A stretch of 64,000 bases of DNA from Chiridota heheva (taxonomy: Eukaryota > Echinodermata > Holothuroidea > Apodida > Chiridotidae): contig JAIGNY010000573.1 of NCBI GenBank assembly GCA_020152595.1, positions 249,501 to 313,500 of the forward strand. The letters are read 5' to 3'. A model generated the notes under the pieces. The model was not told the DNA's origin. It did no database searches and saw only the letters and a program-made list of their open reading frames with translations. Both the position numbers and the translations under genes were made by a program. Of the stretch, positions 49,164 to 60,870 are shown in pieces. Numbering within the stretch: position 1 is the stretch's first letter; every line of letters starts with the position of its first letter.

Positions 49164-49171
49164 AGAGGGGT

Positions 49172-49339
49172 CAGTGGCGTAACTAAGTGGAGGGGTAGGG
49201 GGTAGTCTCCCCCTTAAGAAAAGCCCAGCCCAGGCCCTATAAGAGGGCCCGAGAAAAATTATATCATTGTACCTATTTACCATAGGGGCCCGCATGGCCC
49301 CACTCGCTCCTGGCCCATAGGGCACTAATTGGGCCACTG
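49172..49339. mobile_element. hAT-like MITE
   Basis: 168 bp with ends CAGTGGCGTAACTAAGTG and, on the reverse strand, CAGTGGCCCAATTAGTGC. It is flanked by AGAGGGGT (49164-49171) and AGAGGGGC (49340-49347), an 8-bp target duplication with one mismatch. The CAGTGGCG start and 8-bp duplication are hAT features. The open frame across it is not a gene. Confidence 0.75.
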
Positions 49340-49347
49340 AGAGGGGC

Positions 49348-51197
49348 TTTCACAAATCGCGTCAGGAAGGAGTGGAAAGTGACAAATCTTTCGGACTTGA
49401 ATAAATCACAAAATGTATTTACATTAGTTATCTCGACTCCCCAAGCTGCCAAGCTATCCTGTTTACTCCTCCACTTGCAATTTCATGAAGCAAAGATCAC
49501 CCCTCGTTCATTTTTACAATAACAACTGCTTACAAGCTGACAAGCTAAGGCATTCAGTAGGGACCATTGAGGAATTTATCATTCGGGGCCCTATGACAAA
49601 CATATCGCAGTTTTATTTCTCGGGGGCCCCCAAATCTCGATTGTTGCTCGGGGCCCGTGGGATTTACCCATTCTTCCCACCCTAGCATTGTACCGTTGAA
49701 GGTGTATTGTATTTATAAGTTTTCAATTGAGGAAAGTTGAATGGAAATTATTTGCAAGTTCTCTTTTACTGCTGAATGAACTACACTGCACTACTGCAGG
49801 GTATCATTAAATGCGTGGCCTAATCGTTCACAATTCATTGTACGCCACAAATATACACATTTGCTACCTGTAGATACTTTGTTTTATTTATACTTGTAAT
49901 AACGATAGACTGATAGACAGAATAATTAGTATTTGTGGTAATACCACTTGATTTATTTACATAAATACAGCGGTGCAGCGTTTAATTTCATCTTATTTTC
50001 CCACATTTTCGGCATTTTATTACGAAGGAGGGTGTGCAGCCTGATGCCTCATGGTTAGGTGCATGATAAAGGATATATTCAAATATGTTCTGCTCAAGTT
50101 ATATGCATACTTCCTGCCTTTAAGATCGTATTTAATGAAATGGCAAAATACAAGAAAAAGTAATGCAAAAGACGAACTCAATTAAAGTTTACACAACGTG
50201 TATCTTACATGGAATAACAAAGGCTTGTATCAATTTAAAAAAATAAGCAACGTAATGTTCTTGAATATCTCAAAATAAAGATTTGTCAAAAATAATGGTC
50301 TGGTTAAACAACATATTATATATTCTATTTATGTAACTCTTTTACTATTTTAATTATATTTCCTCGAACTTTCTTCAGGTGATAAATTGTAAGTACCATT
50401 ACTAGATTCTGTTTTACTACTTTCCCGACACATCCAACGGATTTTATGCCACAAAATTGCAGGAAAAAATATGATAGGATACATAATGACTTTAAAGAAT
50501 TTGAGTATATGACATCACCTGATCTAGTTTGATTTCAGTCATTTCTACCCATTAAATGGTTCAGAACTTTAAACTAACTTCAATATCTCCTTAACGGAAT
50601 AAGAATTTTAATGTTTTTCTTAGCCATTTTGTTTCTTTTAAAGTCATATAAGATGAGCTTTCTTGATCACTGGACTTTTCCTTTAAAGCGCAGTGTTCCA
50701 GACGTTTCTTTGTGATTTCCTGATATTCTGGAAGATTGGTAACTTACACAATATGATCAGTCATATGCCTAAGACACGCAAGCTAAAATTTGAAAAATTG
50801 ATATATAATTTAAGTCATTTCTTTATCTTTTATGTAAGAAAAAGCCATACTCTTTTTGCATTCTGTTTCTGACTTTCATACATTTTGAGCAGGAAGTAAA
50901 TTCTGATATGAGCAATCACAATATAAGACTTATGCGCTGCGACTAAGGAAATAATGAATACGTATTACATGAGTTGTTCCATCTCGTGGTTGCTAATTGT
51001 ACGGTTATAGTTCATCCTCTCGACACCACAGGCAACTCTTACAACTTACATTTTTGCAATTCTTCTTACAAACCCTTCTGTTGGTAGACACATATACATG
51101 CATCACTCGTTTATATAATAAAAAATGATTACAAAATACTCAATTTCATTGAAAATTGGTACTTGAAACGTCTATTTTTTTTTTAATTAAAAAGTTT
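49348..51197. other. Intergenic sequence
   Basis: A G/C-rich scrap at 49585-49670 (GGGGCCC motifs) resembles the interior of the neighbouring MITE. Otherwise it is AT-rich and featureless. Confidence 0.4.
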
Positions 51198-53170
51198 TTA
51201 CGTCCAGGATAGCGAATGAATGTCACTCCGACGCCTCCCGGAGGCTGCAGTCAACAGGAAGTGTCTTGATAAAGAGTTCTCTGATAGCGCACTTAGCAAA
51301 CTGTTGAAAGGGTGGTTTAGCCAGTGTTCTAGCACCAATCGAATGTCCCATGGTGGAGCTAGCCCAGGATCGTAGGTCCTATAAGAATATTTCCTAAGCG
51401 TAGACTTACACTTGCCGTTGGCCGCCATTTCTGAAGCCTCATGCAGCAGGCTTTTCTCAGCGAAAGACGCTTGGAGAGAGTCCACTCAGTCAAAAGTAGT
51501 TATTGTGGCTGGGGTGTAATGGCTCTATCTCTGGGATTGCTAGCAGAAAGTCCCGTAGAGATGACTGGTATAAGAAACCTTATACCGATCGCAGTAGGGT
51601 TGGGAACCACGCTTGTTCTGTCCCGCTGGGATGACCTGACATTGAATGGATGGAGCGCATAACCCACAAATGAGGTCCACTGTATCGTGAACACGTCCAT
51701 CTTTTTGACCTTATTGCCCGAGTCAGCGAGTCAGGCGCAATAGTGTGTGAGCTTTCTATCTCTGTCGCCGGGAGGAGGACACAGAGTTGTCTTTGAGGTA
51801 CTACACGAGGTCCGCTATTGTGTTGAGATTCCCAGGCAGGTGACAGGCTTGTAGCTTGTAACCACAAATCCTTGAACCTGGGTCCCCTGGTGGTTGATGT
51901 AGGCTGACTACCGTTTTGTTGTCTGCACGAATAAATACTGACTTGTATGTCACTAATGGGGGAAAGTGCTGCAGGAGTCTGCACACCGCCTCTAATTCCA
52001 ACATATTGATGGGCCACTGGCTCCACTTGACTTTGGTATAAGTGTGGTCCCCAGCTGGCGTCCGTAACGAAAGTGATGGAGGAGATAGAAGGCGGAAAAG
52101 ATAGGCCGTTAGACCAATGGGGTAGGTCTATAGCCACCATAACATATGCGGGATGGCTGACTGTCTGACTGTGAAGGTGGGACAGAGGTAGAGAGAACCC
52201 TCGTCAAAGGATTGAAACTGTAGATCGCTCATGCGAAACCGGTACCATTTCTACAAAGCTCGCTAGATACTTAAAGATGCCTGGCCTGGACGGCTAATTG
52301 CCATTCCCTGATCGGCCCGGAAAATGTCTAAAACCGCCAAGTAAGTGAAGGTCTGAGTACCGTGCTAGGTCTGACTTCTGCCGATAGATCACCCAGCCTA
52401 AATGGCGAATAAATTCAAGGACCTGGCGGTAAGGGAGGCCGCCGTCTTCGGGTCGTCTGCCACCCACTATTAGCCAGTCGTCAAGGTATATTAAGATTAA
52501 GATGCCGTTTTTCCTTAGGGACGCAGGAAACTCCGTCGCCAACCTCGTGAAGAAATGGGGAATCGTAGAGAGGCCAAATGTGAGTGCTATCAAGGTGTAA
52601 TTTTGGTCCTCGAAGACGAATGCCAATAAAGGCAGTGGATTGGGATGTAAAGGTAGAGGTCTATGGACGTGGCCCAAAGAGTCTGACGTAGCTGAAGAAG
52701 GGTAGAGTGAAGTATCTACACCTTGAAGTGTTTTGGCCTGATGTACTTGTTCAGGGGCCGCACATTCAAGGTGGGTCTCCATTTGTTTTTTTTTTTTAAG
52801 GCCAAAAAAAAAAACGTGAAGGTGATGGGTGAATTCTGCTGCCTTTTGGCGAGCAAGATTGAAATTTCTTCTCGGAGGAGCCATTCGAGGTTGGATCTTG
52901 TGGTATGAGAGTCGCACGGAGGACTCTCCCACTGGTGCGGGGGAAGTGAACTCCAGACGATAACTTTCTCGGATTGTCCGACGTGATTTTTTCACAAACC
53001 CCCTGCAAACTTCCCCAGGAACTCCGACAGGCCATCACTCTATGGGGAGCCGGGGTCAAACTTGTTGTCCTATCTTTCCTCAGCTACGGGAACGTCCGGA
53101 GCCATGGGGTTGCATGTTCATGTCCTCGGGAGGCCACCGAAGGGGCTCTCGGCTCATTTATTCCCTAGGA
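51198..53170 (-). pseudogene. DIRS-type retrotransposon remnant: RT, RNase H, tyrosine recombinase
   Basis: Minus strand, 5' to 3': SYRLEFTSPAPVGESS; LIALTFGLSTIPHFFTRLAT; ILIYLDDWLIVGGRR with the RT catalytic YLDD; KSDLARYSDLHLLGG; then RNase H pieces (TFVTDASWGPHL, SVFIRADNKTVVSLHQPP). Last come LSRHFLLTAASGRRRSDIHS and LSWT, the part of the DIRS tyrosine recombinase that holds its first catalytic Arg. The rest of the recombinase (H-x-x-R...Y) is missing because the element is cut at 51198. Frame breaks between domains show it is dead. Confidence 0.85.
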
Positions 53171-53890
53171 CTAAGGGTGGTATCCGTATGATGAAAAGTT
53201 GTCTTCATTGCTTACCGACAAAGAGCCAGACTCAGCTGAACTGTTGGAGTTGGTGAGGTGCAACTGTAAGATGGGATTTGGAACAAGACAATGTTCATGA
53301 AGGAAGCATAGACTTGAATGTTCCACTGGTTGTGAGTGCTGTAGGGGAATTTATGCATTAAGTCCTCAGGTGCAGAGGATGATGAAACTACAGATGACGA
53401 GTTTCTGTCTTTAAAGAATAGCTGTATAAATCTAAAGGGACAACAGAAAATATCCAGGATTTCAGATACTATATTAGGCCTCATATTAGAAGTATATTTC
53501 GGCACAATATTTAATGCTGGTAGTATGACAGGTCAATTAATGAAGCAGCTCCAGCATAACTTCCAGTAGCAAGCGAACAGGCATGTAGATGTATATACTG
53601 TTAAATTATTTGCGTAATTATAGGATATTTGTTTTGACATGATACGAGCAACAATATGTCAAAACCGCTTGTTATTGCAAGAATTAAATCTATCACTATT
53701 TCAGATATCATTTCGCTTAATTATTTGTCTTATAACAAGTAAAAATCCTTATTTTAGGTTATCTGCAATGTTCTGCTAAGTTACATGGGATCCTCTTGCT
53801 CAAAAAATTATTGCATAGATTTCATTGTAAAACACATTGCGCTGTGTTATATGTTTCACATAAAAATTGATTATATTGCAAATTGCAATG
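53171..53890. other. Sequence upstream of the DIRS remnant
   Basis: A 97-codon minus-strand frame (53212-53505) is unrecognised and could be DIRS ORF1 debris or chance. The remainder is AT-rich. Confidence 0.3.
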
Positions 53891-53894
53891 ATAG

Positions 53895-54640
53895 AATGGC
53901 AGCCATTTTGAATTTATGCAAAATAGTCACTGTTCCTCATGCTGATTTTGGAAGGCATTTTCCTGTTAGTTAAGGGCCTTTCTGGATTAAGCTGGAGTCA
54001 AGTCAATTTATAATACATTTTACAATACATTGAAATATTTGACACAGGAAATGATTATAAGGAAAATCTTGCTTATATGAGGACGGCCATTTTGGATTTT
54101 TATGCAAATTATGCAGTATTCCATGGGTTGTTCATCTTTGAGAAATCTTTTCTCTTATTTTGGGGACTTTCGCAACTGAGATTTTATATATCAGGGACAA
54201 AATAAATTGATATATTTGAGCCTGGACGACGACGACGACGACGACGACGACGAGTGAACACACAATTACAATGACGGGTCGTCGCCTGCGTATTCGGTTA
54301 TGATAGTAACAACGCTATCACGAAACGCTTAATACGACCCGGAAGTCAATGTCCACGGCCTTTGATAACCAGTTGTGGTACACTGGCGTGTCTACCGGGC
54401 CAACCCAGGTTTGAACCCAGGGCCTCGTGGTCTGTAGACAGGTATGATAACCGATACACCACAGTAGGTAGATTTTGAGCCTGAAAACTTCTGTATTTCT
54501 TTTATAATGGCGGCCATTTTGAAATTAGGCATGTTCCACTCTGTTGATTTTGGTAGACTTTTTTCCTGTTATTCTATGGACCTTTCTGAGTAGTTTGGTG
54601 GTAAAATCAAAACTATTGCAATTTTTGGTGGGTTAATCTA
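53895..54640 (+). repeat. Diverged repeats with 'GGCNGCCATTTTG' start, split by a SINE
   Basis: Three units start with GGCAGCCATTTTGAATTTAT (53899), GACGGCCATTTTGGATTTTT (54083) and GGCGGCCATTTTGAAATTAG (54510). The first and third continue with TGTTGATTTTGGTAGACTTT-like text and CCTGTTA...GGACCTTTCTG. The SINE at 54228-54470 interrupts the array. Confidence 0.7.
54228..54470 (-). repeat. tRNA-derived SINE, copy 2, with (GTC)n tail
   Basis: Minus strand: CTACTGTGGTGTATCGGTTA at the head, box-B-like GGGTTCAAACC, then ACAACTGGTTATCAAAGGCC. It ends in a (CGT)n tract (plus strand 54228-54254, GAC units). The head differs from the SINE at 14 kb but the central block is nearly identical. Confidence 0.75.
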
Positions 54641-55029
54641 TATAATGCCTGTGCTATATTTCCTTCATTCTTTCTAGCAGGCTGTGGACCAGGCTTTAAA
54701 CATTGCTATAACACATTTTTCCATACTTGCGTTAAAGAAAAAAACTAGTCTTGTGATTGCAAAGCGTGTAAATAAACATAAATATCTGAACGGATCTCGA
54801 CATGAGACATCGTTTCGACAACCTGACAGCTGAAGTACTAATGGATCTGTACATCAGTATAACGTTGTACTAGCTAATGGATGTTTCACGTGGACTTTCT
54901 TCATGTACTGTTTGGATATACGGTATCTGATTCATAGTGCAGACAGGGACAAATCCTCGAAGGACAAATTAACAGACAGGAAAAGCGCGATCATCTGTAA
55001 TACGTTAGCAAGTTTAAGTGGGATGTTTT

Positions 55030-56170
55030 GTCTTTCTTCATTCTATTCAAGGGGTCTCCGCAACTGCATCCTCTTAAACACATGGATATGGGCGTGGTTA
55101 AATTAACTAGATTCTTTTATCAACTATTACTCAAAAACTAAAGACCATTTTCAAACAAAATTTAAAGACTTGAATGTAATGTTGTTTTGTTGTGTTGTTG
55201 TTTTAAATTTCCTACTGTTAGTGTTTCCCTCCTTTACCTTTATGGTTTCTTTAACTGATTTTTTTAAAAGACGAGAAATAACAGAATGGTGTTGTCTACA
55301 AGTTGATTGATTATCATTCTTTACCAGTTAACGGAGAATGGCAGATGTGCAATGACAAAAAAATTCCACTTGGGGATCAATAAAAGGTTTATTAACGCAA
55401 GTTTGTCGGTTCTTCATTTAAAAAGATTCTCTAAATGTTCTCACCACAGTACAAGCCTTGAGTAGGCCTATTTGTTTCTTTGTTTTCCAGAAATATCACT
55501 GATATGGTTTACAGCGAAGCTGTTTCTTCGTTCTGTTCAAAGGGTTTCCACAAGTGTGTGTCCTCTTATGGAAGTGTAAAAAACATTAACTAGATTTTTA
55601 AATTATTTCTAATTTCCTTTGATTTTCCTATGTAACAAAGTTTGCATGTGTTGAATAAATCCTAAAACTTACCCATATGAACCATTTAGGCCTATCAAAC
55701 GAGAAACCCAATTAACATTTTCAAACAAAATTTCAGACTTTTGCTTGAATGTAATGCTGTTTAACAGTTCAATAGGAAACCATGAGTTCTAATTATGAGA
55801 CGTAAAGAATATTTCATTTGTTTATTCATTTCATGGTGTACAAGTAATATACTCATAAACATTACGCGTAAAACAATGCAAATAAATTTCCTATTGACAG
55901 TGGTTCTCTCCCCATCTACTTACCACTAACTACGAGATATAAGATAATGGTATTTTATCTACACACGTACGATTGACTCCATTGATACCATTTTAGCCAG
56001 TATACGGAGAATGGCAGATGCGTCATGACGACAAAATTTCCCCTTGGTGGCCAATAAAAGGTTTATTGATGCAAACATGTCGGTTTTTATTTAAAAAGAT
56101 TGTTCTAATCAATGTACAAGTCTTGAGTACTTATATTTTTGTTTTCCAGAAATTTAATGAGAGAAAACCT
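55030..56170 (+). repeat. Diverged tandem duplication of about 0.5-0.7 kb
   Basis: Ordered matching blocks: CAAACAAAATTTAAAGACTT (55155) with CAAACAAAATTTCAGACTT (about 55725); GGAGAATGGCAGATG (55334 and 56005) with an AATAAAAGGTTTATT each; GTCGGTT...ATTTAAAAAGATT; and TTTGTTTTCCAGAAAT (55478 and 56140). No coding function recognised. Confidence 0.75.
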
Positions 56171-56898
56171 CATTCCGTTAGCACTGTTACGTGTATTTCG
56201 GATGATGAGACAAAGACAGACAATTAACTTTACATAAGTAATGTTGAGGACACACATTCCGAAGCTTACGATAAGGCGCCAATTTGGTCAAGTTTGTCTA
56301 TCATCAAGATTTCCTTAACAACGGTATTTCCTCTTGAGTGTAAGTGAAAGTTCGTTTATTTAATCAGGCAGCTGCCGACACATTTCCTGTTTCTGTGCCA
56401 TGCAGCAGCTACAACACATACTTTCTTGAAGACGATATATGAGGAATAATGCGTCAGTAATTTCTAATTGGTTTTTGTCGAACAGTGATGTTACTAACGT
56501 GAACTTCCGAGCAAGGCGAAGAATCGGTACCTACTTAAAATTAAGTAAATAATCCAGTTTAAATGAAGGCTGCAATTGCATGTTTCCACAACAGTATTTG
56601 TCGTGAAGATTCAATTGCATTGACCTGAAATAACTAATCAAATACAACCCAAAATGGAACCGTCTTCTGAGGATTGTTAGCTTTCATATGCACAGTAAGA
56701 ACTAACTGCATAACTAATTAGTCTACGTTTGTTCAAGTTGAGGCAGATGGGACTCATAAACGCAGCAAGTTGTGCATTAACAATGATTAAGCCTAATTAG
56801 TCTGAAGCAGTGGCTGAGTGGCAGGCCTGATGGAGAGGGACATGTGGAGTGGGAATCCCCCCGCGTTGCATTACAACACCTCACCAACAAGCAAGTAC
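56171..56898. other. Sequence downstream of the MMP remnant
   Basis: I looked for the HExGHxxGxxH zinc-binding motif on the minus strand and did not see it here. No other feature. Confidence 0.35.
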
Positions 56899-57085
56899 GG
56901 GTAGCTATCACTATGATCATATACAACAATCTTTATGTATATATCAGCATACCCTTCCTCAACTTTACGAAAAGTTAGTAGTGTAACGTCACTTTAAATG
57001 CCTTCTCAAAGGCCTCTCTTGTGTCATCAACACCCACATCTGGAGAATAATTGAGTATCCTACATCGAAATAGAGAGAAATTATG
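56899..57085 (-). pseudogene. Matrix metalloproteinase, start of catalytic domain (frame-disrupted)
   Basis: After acceptor TTTCATTACAG the exon reads HNFSLFRCRILNYSPDVGVD followed by DTREAFEKAFK, matching the MMP block '(H)LTYRIxNYTPD...AxxxAFxxW'. The expected 'W(S/A)' is lost. One frame over, the text continues DVTLLTFRKVEEGYADIYIK then VVYDHSDSYP, matching 'DVTPLTFxxxxxGxADIxIxF...HGDxYPFDG'. The loss of a few bases at the 'FKVW' position breaks the frame. A GTACTT donor follows. It is either a pseudogene or carries an assembly error. Confidence 0.72.
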
Positions 57086-57139
57086 CTGTAATGAAACAAG
57101 ATAAACTAAAGCTTTCACAGAAAAACACATATGGTACTT

Positions 57140-57272
57140 TACCCGGATAACTGCAGGTTACCCAATTAACTACAGTAACACATTGACTGTCAGAAGCAGC
57201 ATCATCAATATGAAAATTATCGGGAAATTGTTCTATTACAGTATTTGAAATGTGATTATCAAGGTTTGCCAT
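57140..57272 (-). CDS. Possible MMP linker segment (uncertain)
   Basis: A minus-strand open stretch MANLDNHISNTVIEQFPDNF to VVNWVTCSYPG lies between the propeptide and catalytic pieces. If it is spliced at AAA|GTACCA it would join the catalytic exon in phase 0. No good acceptor is visible upstream, and the sequence is not a standard MMP part. It may be chance. Confidence 0.2.
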
Positions 57273-57376
57273 ATTTTCGTTTCCAGAAATTAAGTAGTAA
57301 ATAATAAATTAACATGCCTCCAATTAAGATATGTTGTTGGCCATCTAGGCCCAAAGAAGGCGTGTTGTTTCATTTG

Positions 57377-57589
57377 TTATTCGCCCGTAGTTTCTTTCTC
57401 CTGCGGTATAGCGTCCGGAATTCCACACCAAGGAAGATCCATTAAACACTTGGTTTCCCAAACTACTTCCCCCGTTTCCTCTAAACCATACGTTCTTTGG
57501 AAACTCCTTATACCCTGCCTGTATTCCTCCAAGTTGCGTAATGTCCCTGCCTGATGTCTTTGTAGATAGCCATAAAATTGACGATACGT
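57377..57589 (-). pseudogene. Matrix metalloproteinase propeptide exon (cysteine switch)
   Basis: After acceptor TTTTTAG the exon reads TYRQFYGYLQRHQAGTLRNL, EEYRQGIRSFQRTYGLEETG, EVVWETKCLMDLPWCGIPD. This is the peptidoglycan-binding-like MMP prodomain (YGYL, FQR..GL..TG) followed by the cysteine switch, with WCGIPD in place of the usual PRCGVPD; the Cys that blocks the zinc is kept, the Arg is replaced by Trp. A TAA stop comes 13 codons later and no GT donor lies in between, so the exon cannot be joined onward in a standard way. Confidence 0.78.
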
Positions 57590-57782
57590 CTAAAAAGATG
57601 AAAAGAATTAATTAATCCAAAATTTATAAAATGTTCATGGACATTAGCTTTATTTCACGTGTTAGTTGCGTTGATTGTAATGTGAGAATTGTGATGAAAC
57701 TTGGATATGATGCAGACATGTGAATTTTGCTACCGTGTACTTACAACAGAAATATGTTTACATGTCATGCATATAACAGTAT

Positions 57783-58112
57783 TGCGGTGAACGATTTCAA
57801 TGTCCCAAATGCAAGTGACTTTTCATTAATCTAAAGAGTTCAATGCATGCTTTTCAAGAGAGTACGTGCACATGTATTTCATGAAAAATATTTGCGACAT
57901 AAAATTCGAAAAATTACTTCATGATTACATATTTCAGTATGACAGTATGATGGTATTTGCGGTGAACGATTTCAATGTCCCAAATGCAAGCGATTTTTCA
58001 TTAATTTAAGGAGTTCAAGGCATGCTTTTCAAGAAAGTACGTGTACATGTATTTCATGAATAATATTTGCGACATAAAATTCGAAAACTTACTTCATAAT
58101 TACATATTTTAA
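57783..58112 (+). repeat. Tandem duplication, 174-bp period
   Basis: Two copies (starting TTGCGGTGAACGATTTCAAT at 57783 and 57957) run in parallel through CATGCTTTTCAAGA and ATTTGCGACATAAAATTCGA to ATTACATATTT with few differences. Confidence 0.92.
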
Positions 58113-58729
58113 TTTTTTTCTCTGATGGACATGACTGTGCTGATGCTATCTGCTGTCAGATACATGTTCATGGTTCTTATCATGTGTATTTGCGGCATAC
58201 AAAACTATACTACCACCAAATCAATCAAGGACATTAGAAGAAAACATGTAAAAGATTTATTTGTGTTGATTTGTTCAGGTTTCGGTTGTGATTGTATACC
58301 TTTTCCAATTCTTATTTGCAAACAAAACCAAAGCTTCGCAAAAGCTTAATCATTATGTATAGCACATACACAGATGTCTATAGTACAATTGCCTATAGTC
58401 TAAGTTGTATTAAAATGAATGAAGCAATTGATTCTTTCCCAGCCTAGGGGATTGGACCACATTTCTTCTTCTCTTTTTTTTAACAATAATTGTCACTATT
58501 GTGACTATCGACTGAATTCACTATACCGACTTTGAATTAAGCTATCTGTTATACCAGTGCTGTTCTTGATGAAAATTGTCAGAGGTGTGACACCACTGAA
58601 AAAAACAGACGTTTTGAGAATACATTTCCTAAAATGACCTAATAATACGTTTTTTACAGGAAATCTATCCAACTTGGTAACTCTTTCAAATATCAGAATT
58701 AACGTTTAAGTTAAGAAATACAGCACAGC

Positions 58730-59150
58730 ACAGCGCACTACACCATAAAAACGTACCCTTGCACTGCACTCTGGAACTGTGGATGGCTATCGGCGAAAAC
58801 AATACAAAATACAAAAATATAGCATATGTAAAACATATATAACATAAACATATACAACATAAACATATATATGAAACGCTAAACATAGGAACTATAAAAC
58901 GGAAAATAAAACATAACAATCATAGATCATATGATGACACAGAAATTATATAAAATATAAAAAAACTTACCCTTGAACTGTACTCTGGATGGCTATTGGT
59001 AAAAACAATACAAAATACAAAAATATAGCATATATAAACATAAAACATATATAACATAAACATATATATGAAACGCAAAACAGCAATAATAAAACGGAAA
59101 ATGAACATAACAATCATAGAACATATGATGACACAGAAATTATAAAACAA
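58730..59150 (+). repeat. Tandem duplication, about 215-bp period
   Basis: Two copies of a unit containing ACCCTTG(C/A)ACTG, GGATGGCTAT, AACAATACAAAATACAAAAA, ACATATATAACATAAACATA and CATATGATGACACAGAAATT. Internal CATATATAA motifs are themselves repeated. Confidence 0.9.
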
Positions 59151-59299
59151 AACAAACAAAGAAAGTGTCACGACATTCCCTCTGTTCTTAATAGAAATTT
59201 CAGAACTTAAAAGGAAAAATGACAAAGTCAAGCGATCAAAATTAAACATAGGTAACAACTCAGAAGGTGGTCTTAATTTCTGATAGATGCGCACGTACA

Positions 59300-60230
59300 T
59301 TACAATACCTACTCGTTTGATTTACTTTTATGAAATTTCCTCACATGCTGACAAGTTGATCATCTTACTTTAGTACTTTGATCCAATACGATTGTTTTTG
59401 CTTAAATTTCTTCCTTCTGGCTTATACTCCTTCCTCCTTCTAAACATCAATTGTTAAATGTTCAGAGCCACTGTGAAATTTTTCTTTTCTAAAATAATGT
59501 TTTCACTGGAATGTAGTTTGATAACTTAGATGGTCTTTGCAGAAAATGTAATAGAATAAAGGTAGGATTCAAAGTTTTGGTATATCAAATATTGTCATAA
59601 GGTCAAAAATGTAGGGATAGACCAGCCTGGTTATGAGTACAATCATTATAGTTACGAATAATTGATAACAGTTCTCTAGTCGGATTTCAAATTATTGAAT
59701 TTGTTGGGTCCAGAGAAAATTGATAGAAAAAGTAATTGGAACAAGTTATACAAAAAGATGAAACAACACACATGCAAGTTGACCTGATAAGAGATTTTTG
59801 ATACTTGAAACTTGTAATGCAGCCGTATAAATTTGGTGTATTATTCAGCATCATCGTTTTGGCCCCTCCTCCCCCTCCCTTCAAAAATAAAAAAAAATCG
59901 GAGCAGATGTTTCTCATTTACTTTATTATTACGTTGCTTTGACCTCTATAGGATATTGACAATGAATTTCTTTGCTTCTTTTTTTGGTGCAATTGTGCAA
60001 TGTTCGGTTCTATTTTTTTGTTTATTGAACCTAAATGGAACATTGTTTCACATTATAATTGATAGAAAAACAGACAATAATCAAGAATTTTCAACTTTAG
60101 TCAATTTCATTAAAAATGATATTTTCCTTTGACTTTTGATATGATGATTAGGTGTAGTAGTTTATTACACACACAAAATCGTCTCTACAGTTGTTCAGAA
60201 AGTTATCGAACCGAAAGCCTGATTTTTATA
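59300..60230. other. Intergenic or intron sequence
   Basis: AT-rich. The open frame at 59833-60132 has a hydrophobic middle (FGAIVQCSVLFFCLLNL) but no family match. I do not call it. Confidence 0.35.
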
Positions 60231-60231
60231 A

Positions 60232-60422
60232 AGTTCCTTGGTTGGTTGGTTTACCAATGTTTATAACGTCCCAACAAACCTCCATTATGGTATTGACGTC
60301 AAGACGCCGACGGCCGTTTTCATTAATCAGTCGTGGGGCACTAGTTGGAGACCCACGGGAATCGAACCGGGACGCTAGATTAGAAAGCTGAAGCTTTACC
60401 GCTCTGTCACGAAGGTTTCTAC
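60232..60422 (-). repeat. tRNA-derived SINE, copy 3 (Leu/Ser-like head)
   Basis: Minus strand: GAAACCTTCGTGACAGAGCG then GTAAAGCTTCAGCTTTCTAA, with box A 'GACAGAGCGGTAAAGC', and box B GGTTCGATTCC. A block CGACTGATTAATGAAAACGG followed by CCGTCGG resembles the central block of the other two SINEs. It ends in CCAACCAACCAAGG. Confidence 0.75.
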
Positions 60423-60589
60423 GTGGTTGCAGTGATATGGTGATGAATGCTAAAATTTTCTTTTTAGTTCACATTTAAACAATACCTTTTTGTCACAATA
60501 GAATAACTTTCTGTCTTTTGTATCATTGCAATATTACTATCTTTTTAGATATATTTCTAACTTACCATGAGAGGCAGCATGTACATGGT

Positions 60590-60870
60590 CAAGCTTTGTA
60601 AAATTAAGGTTCTTCAATAAGATCTATCTACAGTGTTGTCTGCACTTCGATAATAAAGCTAATAGCTTTGTAAAAATGATGTTCTTTAATAAGACCCCTA
60701 ATGTTATCTGTACTTCGATAACAAATGTTAGCTTTGTAGACTGAGGTTCTTCAATAAGACCCCTAATTTTACCTGCACTTAGACTGTTAGATAACAAATC
60801 TTAGCTTTATAAAATTGGGGAAGTTTTAATAACTTCCCTAATGCTGTTTGCATTTCATAACAAAGAGACA
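60590..60870 (+). repeat. Fourfold tandem repeat, about 70-80-bp units
   Basis: Units contain AGCTTTGTAAAATTAAGGTT, CTTCAATAAGA(C/T)C, CTAAT(G/T)TTA and TGCACTTCGATAACAAA, diverged by small indels. Confidence 0.85.

Noticed and set aside
59833-60132. 99-codon ORF with a hydrophobic segment
   Set aside because: No family resemblance and no gene context; the frame is likely chance in AT-rich DNA.
14040-60422. Functional tRNA genes at the three tRNA-like heads
   Set aside because: Acceptor stems do not pair properly, boxes are imperfect, and each is joined to a SINE body, so they are retroposon heads.
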